Assembly (NCBI GenBank): GCA_944324365.1
Contig: CALUWA010000003.1
Location: 62,001 to 126,000, forward strand
Direction: 5' to 3'
Length of the DNA stretch: 64,000 nucleotides
Source of the DNA: Candidatus Gastranaerophilales bacterium
GTDB taxonomy: Bacteria > Cyanobacteriota > Vampirovibrionia > Gastranaerophilales > Gastranaerophilaceae
How positions within the stretch are numbered: position 1 is the stretch's first letter; the number at the start of each line of letters is the position of its first letter. Below the pieces are notes generated by a model that saw nothing but the letters and a program-made list of their open reading frames with translations, searched no databases and was not told the DNA's origin. Position numbers and translations under genes: made by a program. This document shows positions 27,075-35,404 of the stretch, piece by piece.

Positions 27075-28204
27075 TACTGAAATACTCCTTTAACTTTAGA
27101 AAGTAGTGATTCCTGCGGCTTTTTACCGCTTCTTAATTCATAGATTTTCCTGTACAGGTCTTTTTCCTGTTCGCTTAATTGTGTCGGAATTTTCACAGAA
27201 ACAACCACTATATGATCACCGCGTTGTGAAGGACGCGATAATATTGGAATACCCGCATTTTTGATTCTTATGGAATTTCCGTTTTGTATTCCGGCATGAA
27301 TTTGTACTTTTTGCTCACCGTCGAGAGTTTTAATTGAAACTTCATCTCCTAAAACTGCTTGCTCAGGAGTTATTTGAAGTTTTGTATAAACATCTGCCCC
27401 GTCGCGCGTGAAGTAATCGGAAGCTTTTACGTGAATTACGACGAATAAATCTCCTGCTCTTCCTCCGTTTGTTCCGGCATCCCCTTCGCCGGAAACTCTC
27501 ATTTTAGAAAGGTTATCAACTCCAGCAGGAATTTTTATTTCGATTTTCTTTTCTTTTTCTATTTTTCCGTAACCTTTGCAAACTTTGCAAGGGTTTGAAA
27601 TTTTTACACCGCTGCCGTGGCAATCAGGACAGGTGCTTATTTGAGTGAATGCTCCAAGTGGTGTCCTTGCAACCGTTTGAACTTGTCCGCTGCCGTGGCA
27701 GGTAGGGCAGGTTATAGGTTTTGAACCTTTCTCAGCACCGGTTCCGCCGCATTCCGGGCAGGCCTCCAAGTGGTCGAAAGAAATCTCTTTTGTTGTCCCA
27801 AAAACAGCTTCTTCAAATGAAATTTCAACGTCATATCTTAAATCATCTCCTGGCTGCGGCGCATTAGGATCCGGTCTTCCGCCGCCAAAGCCGAAGCCGC
27901 CTCCAAAGCCTCCGAAAAATGTGTTAAATATATCATTTAAATCGCCAAATCCGGCTTCAAACGGGCCGCCGGTATTAAATCCTGCATTCTTCAATCCGTC
28001 TTCGCCGTAGCGGTCGTATGTAGCACGCTTGTTGTCATCCATTAATGTTTCGTATGCTTTGCCTAACTCTTTAAATTGGGCTTCCGCATCAGGTGCTTTG
28101 TTAACATCGGGGTGTAAAGTTCTTGCTTTCTTTCTGAAAGCTGATTTTATCTCATCCTTAGAGGCATCTTTTGAGACACCCAATATTTCATAGTAATCTG
28201 CCAT
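27074..28204 (-). CDS. dnaJ: Chaperone protein DnaJ
   Basis: This 376-residue co-chaperone has the J domain with HPD ([12 protein letters not shown]), a Gly/Phe-rich linker (about 78-115) and four CxxCxGxG zinc motifs ([32 protein letters not shown]), followed by the substrate-binding C-terminal domains. It stimulates DnaK ATPase. It follows grpE by 64 bp, with no dnaK between them. Confidence 0.97.
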   Translation of the reverse strand: MADYYEILGVSKDASKDEIKSAFRKKARTLHPDVNKAPDAEAQFKELGKAYETLMDDNKRATYDRYGEDGLKNAGFNTGGPFEAGFGDLNDIFNTFFGGFGGGFGFGGGRPDPNAPQPGDDLRYDVEISFEEAVFGTTKEISFDHLEACPECGGTGAEKGSKPITCPTCHGSGQVQTVARTPLGAFTQISTCPDCHGSGVKISNPCKVCKGYGKIEKEKKIEIKIPAGVDNLSKMRVSGEGDAGTNGGRAGDLFVVIHVKASDYFTRDGADVYTKLQITPEQAVLGDEVSIKTLDGEQKVQIHAGIQNGNSIRIKNAGIPILSRPSQRGDHIVVVSVKIPTQLSEQEKDLYRKIYELRSGKKPQESLLSKVKGVFQ

Positions 28205-28268
28205 TTTTCCCTATTCTTCTTAATGTCTTCTTCTTTTATTATATTTGAATTTTTTTCTGTGTCCAATT

Positions 28269-28838
28269 TTAGCTTGCTGTTGCAACATTCACCAATGTCG
28301 GACGTAATACTTTATCGCCCATTTTATAACCCTTCTGTAATTCACTGATAATTGTGTTTTCAGGGTATTCGTCTGTTGGAGTGCGCATTACTGCTTCATG
28401 GAAGTTCGGGTCAAATTCTTCTCCCTCTGCTTTAATTTCTTCCATTCCGAGTTTATTAAGTGCTTCAATAACCTGCTTATGAACAAGATCAAAACTTTCT
28501 TTTACTTTTTGGCAATCTTCAATGTTTTCAAGAGATTTTTTGCCTCTTTCAAAATTATCGAGAACTTCAATCATTTTTTTGAGTGCATTTTCCGTTCCGA
28601 ATTTCAAGAGGTTTTCCCGCTCTGCTTCCTGACGTTTTCTGTAGTTATCAAAGTCTGCCGCAAGCCTCAAATATTGGTTATTAAGATTATCAAAATCTTC
28701 TTTTAACTTGTCAAAATCTGAATTTTCAGAAGCTTCCGGCTGTTCGGAGTCTGATGGAGTATTTTCCTGAACTGAATCTTTTGTTTCTTCTGTTATTTCT
28801 TCATTTTTAAACGGGTTATGTCCATGTTTATGTTTCAT
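28269..28838 (-). CDS. grpE: Nucleotide exchange factor GrpE
   Basis: This 189-residue protein has an acidic disordered N-terminus, a long coiled coil (LAADFDNYRKRQEAERE) and the C-terminal beta domain (EGEEFDPNFHEAVM, GYKMGDKVLRPTLVNVA). It exchanges nucleotide on DnaK. An AGAGGT site precedes the ATG and AT-rich TATAAT-like sequence lies upstream. It heads the grpE-dnaJ-propeller-methyltransferase run. No HrcA gene or CIRCE element is visible. Confidence 0.96.
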   Translation of the reverse strand: MKHKHGHNPFKNEEITEETKDSVQENTPSDSEQPEASENSDFDKLKEDFDNLNNQYLRLAADFDNYRKRQEAERENLLKFGTENALKKMIEVLDNFERGKKSLENIEDCQKVKESFDLVHKQVIEALNKLGMEEIKAEGEEFDPNFHEAVMRTPTDEYPENTIISELQKGYKMGDKVLRPTLVNVATAS

Positions 28839-28995
28839 TTCTCTACCTCTTTTACATATTATATAATATAGTAATTATAAAATAACAAAAATGATAATGG
28901 AATAAAATTTATTATTTTTTAATATTTGTTCTTCCTCTCTAAGAGAGAAATTCTTACATAACCCATGTTATTGGTACCTTTTTTGATACACAAAG

Positions 28996-29099
28996 GTTCC
29001 CCCTGCATTTCGCTGACGCTCAATGCCTAAATATTGTTTGAGCTTTCAGCTCAAATTCTTTCAAGGCTCACTATCGCACTTCGTGCACGTTCGCCTGAC
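28996..29099 (+). repeat. Dispersed repeat R1, copy 2
   Basis: Near-identical to 13771-13872 over about 100 bp, here directly followed by repeat R2. It sits in the 514-bp gene-free gap between grpE and plsY (28839-29352), which otherwise holds one CATAACCCATGTTAT motif (28956) and no credible gene. Confidence 0.85.
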
Positions 29100-29114
29100 G
29101 CAATTTTACTAGGC

Positions 29115-29216
29115 GTCATTGCGAGGTCGGATTTTCGGTAGGGCGCCGTGGCACGAAGTGCCCCAGCCCGCAAGTTGGAGCCGGACGTTACTCCGGCGAC
29201 AACCCGAATAATCCGA
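29115..29216 (+). repeat. Dispersed repeat R2, copy 1
   Basis: About 102 bp starting GTCATTGCGAGGTCGGATTT and ending at a CCGAATAATCCGA motif. Essentially the same sequence recurs at 39023-39124. It contains GGCAC-GAA-GTGCC and GCCGGA-CGTTAC-TCCGGC hairpins, and like palindromic R3 repeats it begins TCATTGCGAGG and leads into a GAAGCAATCC end. Confidence 0.9.
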
Positions 29217-29352
29217 AGCTTTGCGACGAAGCAATCCAAGATGTTCCATTCCCGGCTTGGGGAGGGTCAAGGTAAGGGACACCAACCTTCCCGAAGTGGA
29301 AATCAATTATAATAATTAAGTGATTATGTCATTAAATAAATAATTTAATTGG

Positions 29353-29955
29353 TTATCTTACCTTGTTCTCTTCCCCTTTTAATAATCTTTGGATATTTGA
29401 GCGGTGAAGCCATATTACATAAATTGCTGCCAGCGCACAATATGCGGCATATGCAATATGCCCGTCGAGAAAATACATTAAAAACGGAGATATCGCGAGC
29501 GCAATAATCGAACCTAAAGAAACGTATTTTGACAAATAAGTTATAATTGACCAGATAACAGCAATTATAAGTCCGACCTGCCAATTAAGCGCGAGAATTG
29601 TTCCTACACCGGAAGCCACTGATTTCCCGCCGGTAAATTTGAGGAAGATTGATTTGGAATGTCCGAGAATTACCGCAACTGCCGCCAAAACCGGAAGAAG
29701 TCCTATTCCTGTAAAAGTTGTTGTTAAAATTTTTGCCAGAATAACAGGCAGGGCACCTTTGAATGCATCAAGAAGCAGTGTTATGAAAAACCACTTTTTC
29801 CCCATTACTCTTTTTACATTTGTAGCGCCCGTTGAACCGGAACCTATTGTTCTGATATCTTGACCGGTGAAAGCTTTTACAATTATATATCCTGTCGGAA
29901 TTGAACCTATCAGATAAGCTCCAAGTATTGTTAAAATTATTTCCAGTAATTCCAT
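29353..29955 (-). CDS. plsY: Glycerol-3-phosphate acyltransferase PlsY
   Basis: This 200-residue inner-membrane enzyme transfers acyl groups from acyl-phosphate to glycerol 3-phosphate in the first step of phospholipid synthesis. It has five to six membrane helices and the family motifs SGSTGATNVKR (about 41-51), GHSKSIFLKFTGGKSVASG (about 97-115) and HRSNIQRLLKGEENK at the C-terminus. AGGGAG-like sequence precedes the ATG. Confidence 0.95.
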   Translation of the reverse strand: MELLEIILTILGAYLIGSIPTGYIIVKAFTGQDIRTIGSGSTGATNVKRVMGKKWFFITLLLDAFKGALPVILAKILTTTFTGIGLLPVLAAVAVILGHSKSIFLKFTGGKSVASGVGTILALNWQVGLIIAVIWSIITYLSKYVSLGSIIALAISPFLMYFLDGHIAYAAYCALAAIYVIWLHRSNIQRLLKGEENKVR

Positions 29956-30069
29956 AATTTCTCCCTAATCTAGTTTTAATAACGTATGGAATTATAACAT
30001 AATTTTATTTATAATAGCAATATTGCGAAACTTTGTAAAATATGATATTATGCGAATGAGAGTTGGTTT

Positions 30070-30738
30070 ATGAACAAAAGACTGATTATACTTGGAATAG
30101 TAATACTGGCAGCTTCTGTTATTTTGAAAATTGTATGGACAGGGCTTACCAAAATAAAGGTTGATAATTTTAAGCCTGCGGCTGTTATGTTTGTTCTTGA
30201 TTCTTCGGCTTCCAATCAAAAGGATTTGCCTGAGCAGAAAAAGCTTTTAAGACAAATATGCAACCTTCTTGATCCGGAGGATAAAATTAAAATTATAAGA
30301 GTGTCTGAAGATGCGTATTTGATTTATGAAGGTGCGCCGTTTAACGGCTCCAATATAAATAAGGTTATGAATGCATTTACTGCTTATGATGAAAAGGATT
30401 ACGGCACAGCATACGGCAGCGGTTTGAAAAAGGCGCTGAATTATTCTGTTGAAATGAAAAAATTGGGCTATATGCCGGCTGTTGTTGTCATAGGTGATTT
30501 GGAAAACGAAGGTGAGACAGATAAGCAGATTAACTGGAACACTCTGCCAGCAGAAGTTAAAAAAGTAAAGGCAACTGCTCCGGATTTAGCTATGATGTTT
30601 TTGTATGCTCATCCTGAAAAACTTGATCAGGTAAAAGAAACTTTGCTGCCTGTTTTGGGCGAGGTAAAGCTTATAGTTTCGCCTAAACAAAATTGCGACA
30701 GGGCAATAAGACAATTTATACATGCACTTGAAAGATAA
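30070..30738 (+). CDS. Membrane-anchored von Willebrand factor A-like protein
   Basis: This 222-residue protein has an N-terminal membrane anchor (about 5-24) and then a VWA-like fold beginning AAVMFVLDSSASN, where DSSAS matches the DxSxS metal-site motif. A later GTAYGSGLKKAL and VVVIGDLENEG fit the remaining strands. Such domains bind partner proteins through a metal ion. It starts a three-gene operon with an FHA-like membrane protein and a TonB-like protein (gaps of 9 and -1 bp). Confidence 0.72.
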   Translation: MNKRLIILGIVILAASVILKIVWTGLTKIKVDNFKPAAVMFVLDSSASNQKDLPEQKKLLRQICNLLDPEDKIKIIRVSEDAYLIYEGAPFNGSNINKVMNAFTAYDEKDYGTAYGSGLKKALNYSVEMKKLGYMPAVVVIGDLENEGETDKQINWNTLPAEVKKVKATAPDLAMMFLYAHPEKLDQVKETLLPVLGEVKLIVSPKQNCDRAIRQFIHALER

Positions 30739-30747
30739 GGATATAAT

Positions 30748-32355
30748 ATGGCTGCGACAATTACGATAAAATCTTCTACGGGTGAAAAACAGTTTAAAAA
30801 TAAAAATCTTATAAATGTCGGAAATAATCCGAAATGTGATTTTGTTATCCAGACCGGATTTGATGTAATCATTACGGTTCAAATTAACAAAGAAACCGGA
30901 GATTGCTTTGTTTCAAACAACTTTAAAAACGCAGGTGTATTATTTAAAGGAGAAGTGCTTGGCAGGGTAAAAGTTGAAAAAGTCTGCAAAATAACATTTA
31001 AAGACAGCAATGAATATATAGAAATCCATGTTGATTCAACGGGGGTTATTGATATGTCATCTGTTGATATTGTGAATTTGTCCGAAACACAATTAAGAGA
31101 TTTGTACGGAGATGACCCTTCCGTATTGGCTAAGGTTAAGCTTGAAAAATCAAGGGCGCCTATTGAAAACGCAAGAATAGCAATTACAAAACAAATTGCA
31201 TATCCGATTGCGGAATTAAAAAGCAAAATAAGGGCTAATACAAGGACAAGTTTGTTTTTGCATATAGCGCTTTATATATCATCAATTTTCAGCGCATTTG
31301 CCGTGGCAAACTATCTGATGGGATTATCAACCCAGGAAGCTTCAAAACATGTATATCTGGCGACAAATATTCAGGCATGGATTGCGTATTCGTTTATTGT
31401 ATTTTCAATAGCTTTAATGTTGAAACAAGGAGTTTATTTGTATCTCCAGAGCAAAACCATTAAGCAGTCGATGACTTCTGCTTTGGCTCAAAATTTTATG
31501 TTATGGGGTTCGGTAATTTTTATAATCGGAATTTATACCGTAAACCAGATTTACTTTATGTCGTTGAGTAATTTTATTGCTTTTTCGATATTTATAACGT
31601 TTTTCTTTGTAGGTATTATGACGGCGCTTGCAATCGGCTGCGGATATTTCAAAAGTAATTCTGCTGAGTACAAGGCTGTTTTAAATAAATATGAGTTCAG
31701 AGAAGATTTTGAAACCGTATTAAAATCTTATAGAGTTTGGATAGACAGATTTATAAACTCTTTGAGTCATACAAAAATTAATAATATTAAAGACCGAACA
31801 TTTATGCTCCAGTTGAAATCTTTCGGAGAAATTATAATCGGGATATTAACGGCACCTTTGCTGGCATATGGTGTTTCAAATACTCTGGCTATGTGTTTTC
31901 CGGAAGCTGCCGGATGGGTTAGAATTTCCGGTTTAAGATTCAGTCCTGTATTTTTGGGGCTTGCTACTTTCTTAATCATTTTCGCATTTTTTGCTTTTGT
32001 AAGTGCGTTTTTGACCGGCAAAAAAATTCAGGGTTCACAGGTTATTAAACAGGATGGTTTTTCTGATTACCGTCAGCATGGGGTTTTAATTTTCGGGCTT
32101 GAGGGTACACGAAAATTAGAGTCAGATATGCGGCTTTATTTGAGTATTGCCTGTGTAATTATTTTTATAGAATTTATGATGAACGTTTCGTACTTTATGA
32201 GTGAAACCGGCGGGGATTTCAAAGGGGTAATGCTGAGTGTTGTGGCGGCACTTGTTCCTACTGCCTTATTGATTGCAGAAACTCTTATGCTTTCCCAAAC
32301 ACGTTATGAAGTATGGGCGTGTGATGAATTAATTGCGAAATTAGATAAAGACTAA
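30748..32355 (+). CDS. FHA-like domain fused to polytopic membrane protein
   Basis: The first about 90 residues of this 535-residue protein look like a forkhead-associated fold (KNKNLINVGNNPKCDFVIQ, then strands through ITFKDSNEYIEIHV), which would place it in the cytoplasm as a phosphopeptide reader. The rest carries about eight to nine membrane helices from residue 168 onward with no recognised transporter motif. It is the middle gene of the VWA/FHA-like/TonB-like module and overlaps the next start by one base. The FHA call rests on pattern only. Confidence 0.6.
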   Translation: MAATITIKSSTGEKQFKNKNLINVGNNPKCDFVIQTGFDVIITVQINKETGDCFVSNNFKNAGVLFKGEVLGRVKVEKVCKITFKDSNEYIEIHVDSTGVIDMSSVDIVNLSETQLRDLYGDDPSVLAKVKLEKSRAPIENARIAITKQIAYPIAELKSKIRANTRTSLFLHIALYISSIFSAFAVANYLMGLSTQEASKHVYLATNIQAWIAYSFIVFSIALMLKQGVYLYLQSKTIKQSMTSALAQNFMLWGSVIFIIGIYTVNQIYFMSLSNFIAFSIFITFFFVGIMTALAIGCGYFKSNSAEYKAVLNKYEFREDFETVLKSYRVWIDRFINSLSHTKINNIKDRTFMLQLKSFGEIIIGILTAPLLAYGVSNTLAMCFPEAAGWVRISGLRFSPVFLGLATFLIIFAFFAFVSAFLTGKKIQGSQVIKQDGFSDYRQHGVLIFGLEGTRKLESDMRLYLSIACVIIFIEFMMNVSYFMSETGGDFKGVMLSVVAALVPTALLIAETLMLSQTRYEVWACDELIAKLDKD

Positions 32356-33227
32356 TGATAAAAGCTTTAAGTACATTTGTAATTATAACTGTTTTGTTGC
32401 TGACAATATTTTCATCGGCGATAAAACCCGGTTTGCATAAACAATTTATTCTTACACATCCGGATTTCAAAATAAGTAACCTGAGCCAGCGCCCGACTGA
32501 TTTGCAAAGTGTACAGATGTTTAGGCTTGGCGATGCTCCGGAACCTATTGCGATAGAAAATACGAATCCTGTTGTAGTTGGATCGGAGCCCAAAATTATT
32601 CCTTCTGATATAAAGATTATTCCGTCAGATTTTGTACAACCTGTTTCTCCCGGAAATCAGGAGCGTACAACTCAGCAAAAACCTCCGCAGGAGCTTAATA
32701 ACAGCGATAAAGTACTTGATCAGGTCGAAAAAATGTTGAATTCCGAGATTACGCCGCCTGTAGAGCAGCCAAAAGCTGAACAAAAGAAACCTGATACTAA
32801 AAAAACAGAGAACGCAAAAAAAGAAGATAAGCCGTTGACATGTTCTATATGTGATCAGCTGAAAAATCCGAAAATCAGAGCGGAATTAATTGCTTGGAAT
32901 AAGTGGCGCAGTGATTTGCAGAACAAAATTATGGAACTTTCATACGTGGAAGCTCCGTACGGAACACTTTTTTATTTTACATTTACGGTTGATAATAACA
33001 GGCGCATAAAAAATATTCGGATAATTTCAACACGTCCGAATACGGAAGAGGATATAAAAAATATCCGTTCTACTATTGTGAGTTTGAATGGCGACAAGAT
33101 GCTTGATTTTCCGAAAGGTACAAACAGAAAATCCGTCACTTTTTCTGGCGGATTTCTGATAAGTGATTATGAACAATTCTCTACCCCGTCAGATTTTAAA
33201 GATTTTGAGTATGTTCAATCATATTAA
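32355..33227 (+). CDS. TonB/TolA-like periplasm-spanning protein
   Basis: This 290-residue protein has one N-terminal membrane helix (about 5-23), a long Pro/Gln/Lys-rich linker (about 55-160) and a C-terminal alpha/beta domain (LIAWNKWRSDLQNKIMELSY, PYGTLFYFTFTVDNNRRIKN) that resembles TonB/TolA-type C-terminal domains. Such proteins carry force or contact from the inner to the outer membrane. Two cysteines (CSICDQL) precede the domain. It is coupled to the FHA-like gene. No ExbB/ExbD is adjacent; the polytopic partner may take that role, which is inference. Confidence 0.6.
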   Translation: MIKALSTFVIITVLLLTIFSSAIKPGLHKQFILTHPDFKISNLSQRPTDLQSVQMFRLGDAPEPIAIENTNPVVVGSEPKIIPSDIKIIPSDFVQPVSPGNQERTTQQKPPQELNNSDKVLDQVEKMLNSEITPPVEQPKAEQKKPDTKKTENAKKEDKPLTCSICDQLKNPKIRAELIAWNKWRSDLQNKIMELSYVEAPYGTLFYFTFTVDNNRRIKNIRIISTRPNTEEDIKNIRSTIVSLNGDKMLDFPKGTNRKSVTFSGGFLISDYEQFSTPSDFKDFEYVQSY

Positions 33228-33233
33228 AATTTT

Positions 33234-34262
33234 TCAAGGTAAATTTTTCCAATAGCCTTTTTCTCCTGTATCAGGATTTATGTCATTGACTGCAAAATAG
33301 CTGCAACCTATGCCATTAGCTTTTTGGTTTGATTTTGAATTACAAGGGTCTCCTGCACGTTGTATTTGATATTCAAATTTATAGTCCAGCTCTTTCAATT
33401 CCTCATCCGTGTAAGCTTTAGTTTGTTTAATGGGTGTTAATGTATTATTTTTAGGATTTATATAAAATCTGAAAATGTCATGTCCTAGCTGATTTGGTTT
33501 TTTATATCCATTTGTATCCAGAGTTACATATACCTTACCTTCATTAATGTGGAAATTCATCCAGGCTCCATCACGGTTTTGTCTCATTCGCCATATATTC
33601 CCGCCTCCAGCATATGCATCTTTTTCTGTTACTTCCTGTTTATTATTGTATGTTCTTACTGAGTCTTTTCTGATTACAGTATATGCATCGTTTATCCACA
33701 TACTTTCTGTATTTGATTTGTTTAACGCGTTATATAGTATTCTGTAACAAAAATTGTTATTTGGATAAGGTATGACACCATTACTTTCCCCAGAATCAGG
33801 GTCTACTTTATAATTAGGATCAAGGGTCGTACAATATTTTGCAAAATCTTCTCCACCATAATTTGCTACAGCTTGTAATATTACCTGTTGTGCAATTGAA
33901 TATCCTTTTTTAAACAGGTTTTCCAGAACAAGTTTTCTATAATCTCGTACAAGCATCGGCATTGTCATTGCCGCAACGATGCCGATTATACCCAAAGTTA
34001 TAAGTACCTCCGCAAGCGTAAACGCCGCTTTCTTTTTGTCATTCTGAGGATGAAATCCGAAGGGTCTTTTTTCCCCGTCATTGTTATATACTTTGTCATC
34101 CTGAGCGATAGCGAAGGATCTCTCATTAAAGGAGATTCTTCGGGCTTCGCCCTCAGAATGACGCTTCCCGTCATTGCGAGGAGCTTGCGACGAAGCAATC
34201 CATAGATCGCGCAACAAATGCGCGATGACAGGCTTTGGTACATCCTGCCTGCCACATGTCAT
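33234..34262 (-). CDS. Prepilin-like secreted protein with repeat-derived N-terminal leader (locus C)
   Basis: The type IV prepilin signature AAFTLAEVLITLGIIGIV (Phe codon at 34022-34020) is followed by a hydrophobic helix and a 240-residue, Cys-containing globular domain ending YWKNLP. The first in-frame ATG (34262) has no ribosome-binding site and lies inside a palindromic repeat, so the encoded 80-residue pre-sequence (with VIAHLLRDLWIASSQAPRND) is translated repeat DNA. The frame stays open upstream to a G14 tract and a leader ATG at 34413 with a GGAGG site, but that ATG is one base out of frame. Prepilin peptidase would remove any leader. It converges with the TonB-like gene 6 bp away. 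Role: surface pseudopilin or secreted protein, inferred. Confidence 0.75.
   Translation of the reverse strand: MTCGRQDVPKPVIAHLLRDLWIASSQAPRNDGKRHSEGEARRISFNERSFAIAQDDKVYNNDGEKRPFGFHPQNDKKKAAFTLAEVLITLGIIGIVAAMTMPMLVRDYRKLVLENLFKKGYSIAQQVILQAVANYGGEDFAKYCTTLDPNYKVDPDSGESNGVIPYPNNNFCYRILYNALNKSNTESMWINDAYTVIRKDSVRTYNNKQEVTEKDAYAGGGNIWRMRQNRDGAWMNFHINEGKVYVTLDTNGYKKPNQLGHDIFRFYINPKNNTLTPIKQTKAYTDEELKELDYKFEYQIQRAGDPCNSKSNQKANGIGCSYFAVNDINPDTGEKGYWKNLP
34170..34230. repeat. Palindromic repeat R3 inside the locus C leader
   Basis: GTCATTGCGAGGAGCTTGCG through CGCGATGACA. Nearly the same 60 bp occurs in reverse at 39212-39273, also inside a prepilin leader and in the same sense relative to the prepilin gene. 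It supplies the VIAHLLRDLWIASSQAPRND peptide. Confidence 0.85.
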
Positions 34263-34356
34263 CGCGGAAAATCTTCGAACTTCACCCTTAGAATGATGAT
34301 ATAGTATAGACTTTAACCTGTCTAAAAGGCTGAAACTATCTCCAAAAGCGGAGAGT

Positions 34357-34413
34357 CTACCCCCCCCCCCCCCGGAGAATATAGGTATAATCGGGATTTT
34401 CAGGTTTTAACAT
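34357..34413 (-). CDS. Leader reading frame running into a G14 tract (locus C)
   Basis: ATG at 34413 lies 8 bases after GGAGGA and encodes MLKPENPDYTYILRGGGG then TAG. The glycine codons are the G14 tract at 34373-34360 on this strand. Removing one G (or adding two) would read through without a stop into the prepilin frame ending at 33234. As sequenced it is an 18-residue peptide. Confidence 0.6.
   Translation of the reverse strand: MLKPENPDYTYILRGGGG
34360..34373 (-). promoter_or_regulatory. G14 homopolymer, putative phase-variation or slippage tract
   Basis: Fourteen C on the plus strand (G14 in the gene sense), the longest such tract in the window, between a leader ATG and an open prepilin frame. 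Tracts of this length are classic slipped-strand sites; length in any one assembly may be uncertain. Confidence 0.7.
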
Positions 34414-34449
34414 TTGATATATCCTCCATAAATTCGAATAACTGTTAAT

Positions 34450-34478
34450 ATTTTAACTTATTTTTAAACCTTTTACAA
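34450..34478 (-). promoter_or_regulatory. Putative promoter for locus C leader
   Basis: TTGTAA (34478-34473) and TAAAAT (34455-34450) are spaced by 17 bp, placing transcription start about 30 bases before the leader ATG at 34413. Confidence 0.5.
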
Positions 34479-34540
34479 GTGTGGACGAAGTCCACCCTAC
34501 ATAACTCATATTAACTCCTGCTCATAATACGTGTAGAATT

Positions 34541-34885
34541 TTAGTACAACCCGAGGAGTTTATATTTATTGAATTCTGCTATTTGAGTGGCTCCGGTCAT
34601 TTGCTGCGCTTGAATGGTTGTATCATTTTTGAGGTTGTCTTGTGAGGATTCCGCACCTGCTTTTTCAGAATCTTGAGTTTTGCTTACAAATTGTGTATTT
34701 TGTACTTCCTGATTTTTCTGAGCCTGTTGTGCTGATTTTGCGGCTTCAAGTTTTGCTTTGTCCGTACTCTTATTCCCGGTCGGTTCAATACCTAATGCGC
34801 GTAATTCTCGGATAATTCTTTGGTATTCACTGTCTATCGCCATTCCTGATGCTGTGCCGCTCAATGCTGTAACATTCATTGCCAT
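34541..34885 (-). CDS. Small Gln/Ala-rich hypothetical protein
   Basis: This 114-residue soluble protein has a strong GGAGGAG ribosome-binding site 6 bases before the ATG. The N-terminal third is a short helical segment (DSEYQRIIRELRALGIEP); the rest is polar, low-complexity (KSAQQAQKNQEVQNTQ). No signal peptide, no membrane segment, no recognised family. It lies beside two other small genes of unknown function. Confidence 0.7.
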   Translation of the reverse strand: MAMNVTALSGTASGMAIDSEYQRIIRELRALGIEPTGNKSTDKAKLEAAKSAQQAQKNQEVQNTQFVSKTQDSEKAGAESSQDNLKNDTTIQAQQMTGATQIAEFNKYKLLGLY

Positions 34886-35047
34886 CGCTCACTCCTCCAA
34901 TTAGTATATATTATATATATACCCAAATATATAACAATTTAAACATTTTGTTACAAATTGTAATAAAAATGCCGGCATTTAGCTGCCGGCAAGATATATC
35001 CTTTTTTCGATTTTCTTTTCCTATATTTCCTATATTCCAACGATTAA

Positions 35048-35224
35048 CTAAGCTATAAAATTGTTTCCGTAGATGTTTGCACCGTGAAAGAATGATTGCT
35101 TCATTATTTCGACAAGTGATTTTCTGATAATGTGTTTACCTGACAAATCTACTTCTTTAAGTGCGTTTGCTGTGTTTTTATATGTATCTGTTACCGTATT
35201 CGGCATTAAAATTGTCTTAGCCAT
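35048..35224 (-). CDS. 58-residue small hypothetical protein
   Basis: The frame starts MAKTILMPNTVTDTYKNTAN and ends NIYGNNFIA. An AGAGG site lies 6 bases before the ATG. It is basic, soluble and has no recognised motif. It occupies most of the otherwise empty gap between the 34541 and 35405 genes. A second small gene of this size class lies at 54801-54965. Confidence 0.6.
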   Translation of the reverse strand: MAKTILMPNTVTDTYKNTANALKEVDLSGKHIIRKSLVEIMKQSFFHGANIYGNNFIA

Positions 35225-35404
35225 TTTGTCCTCTCTTCTTTTTATCTCTCGTATATATATAAAAAATTTTGCCTAAAAATTATTGACTTTTTATATAAAA
35301 ATTATCTATTTTTTGTTACATAACTTAATATTATAAATTAAAGATTTTTGAGGAAAATGCCGTAATTATTGGTGAATAATAACGACTTAAGGAGCATATA
35401 AAAG

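Noticed and set aside
29051-29306. Two overlapping minus-strand frames of 62-65 residues
   Set aside because: They are translations of repeats R1 and R2; similar frames appear wherever the repeats occur.
34360-34373. G14 tract as pure sequencing artefact
   Set aside because: Length may be inexact, but a tract at the same place relative to two other prepilin genes makes an artefact unlikely.
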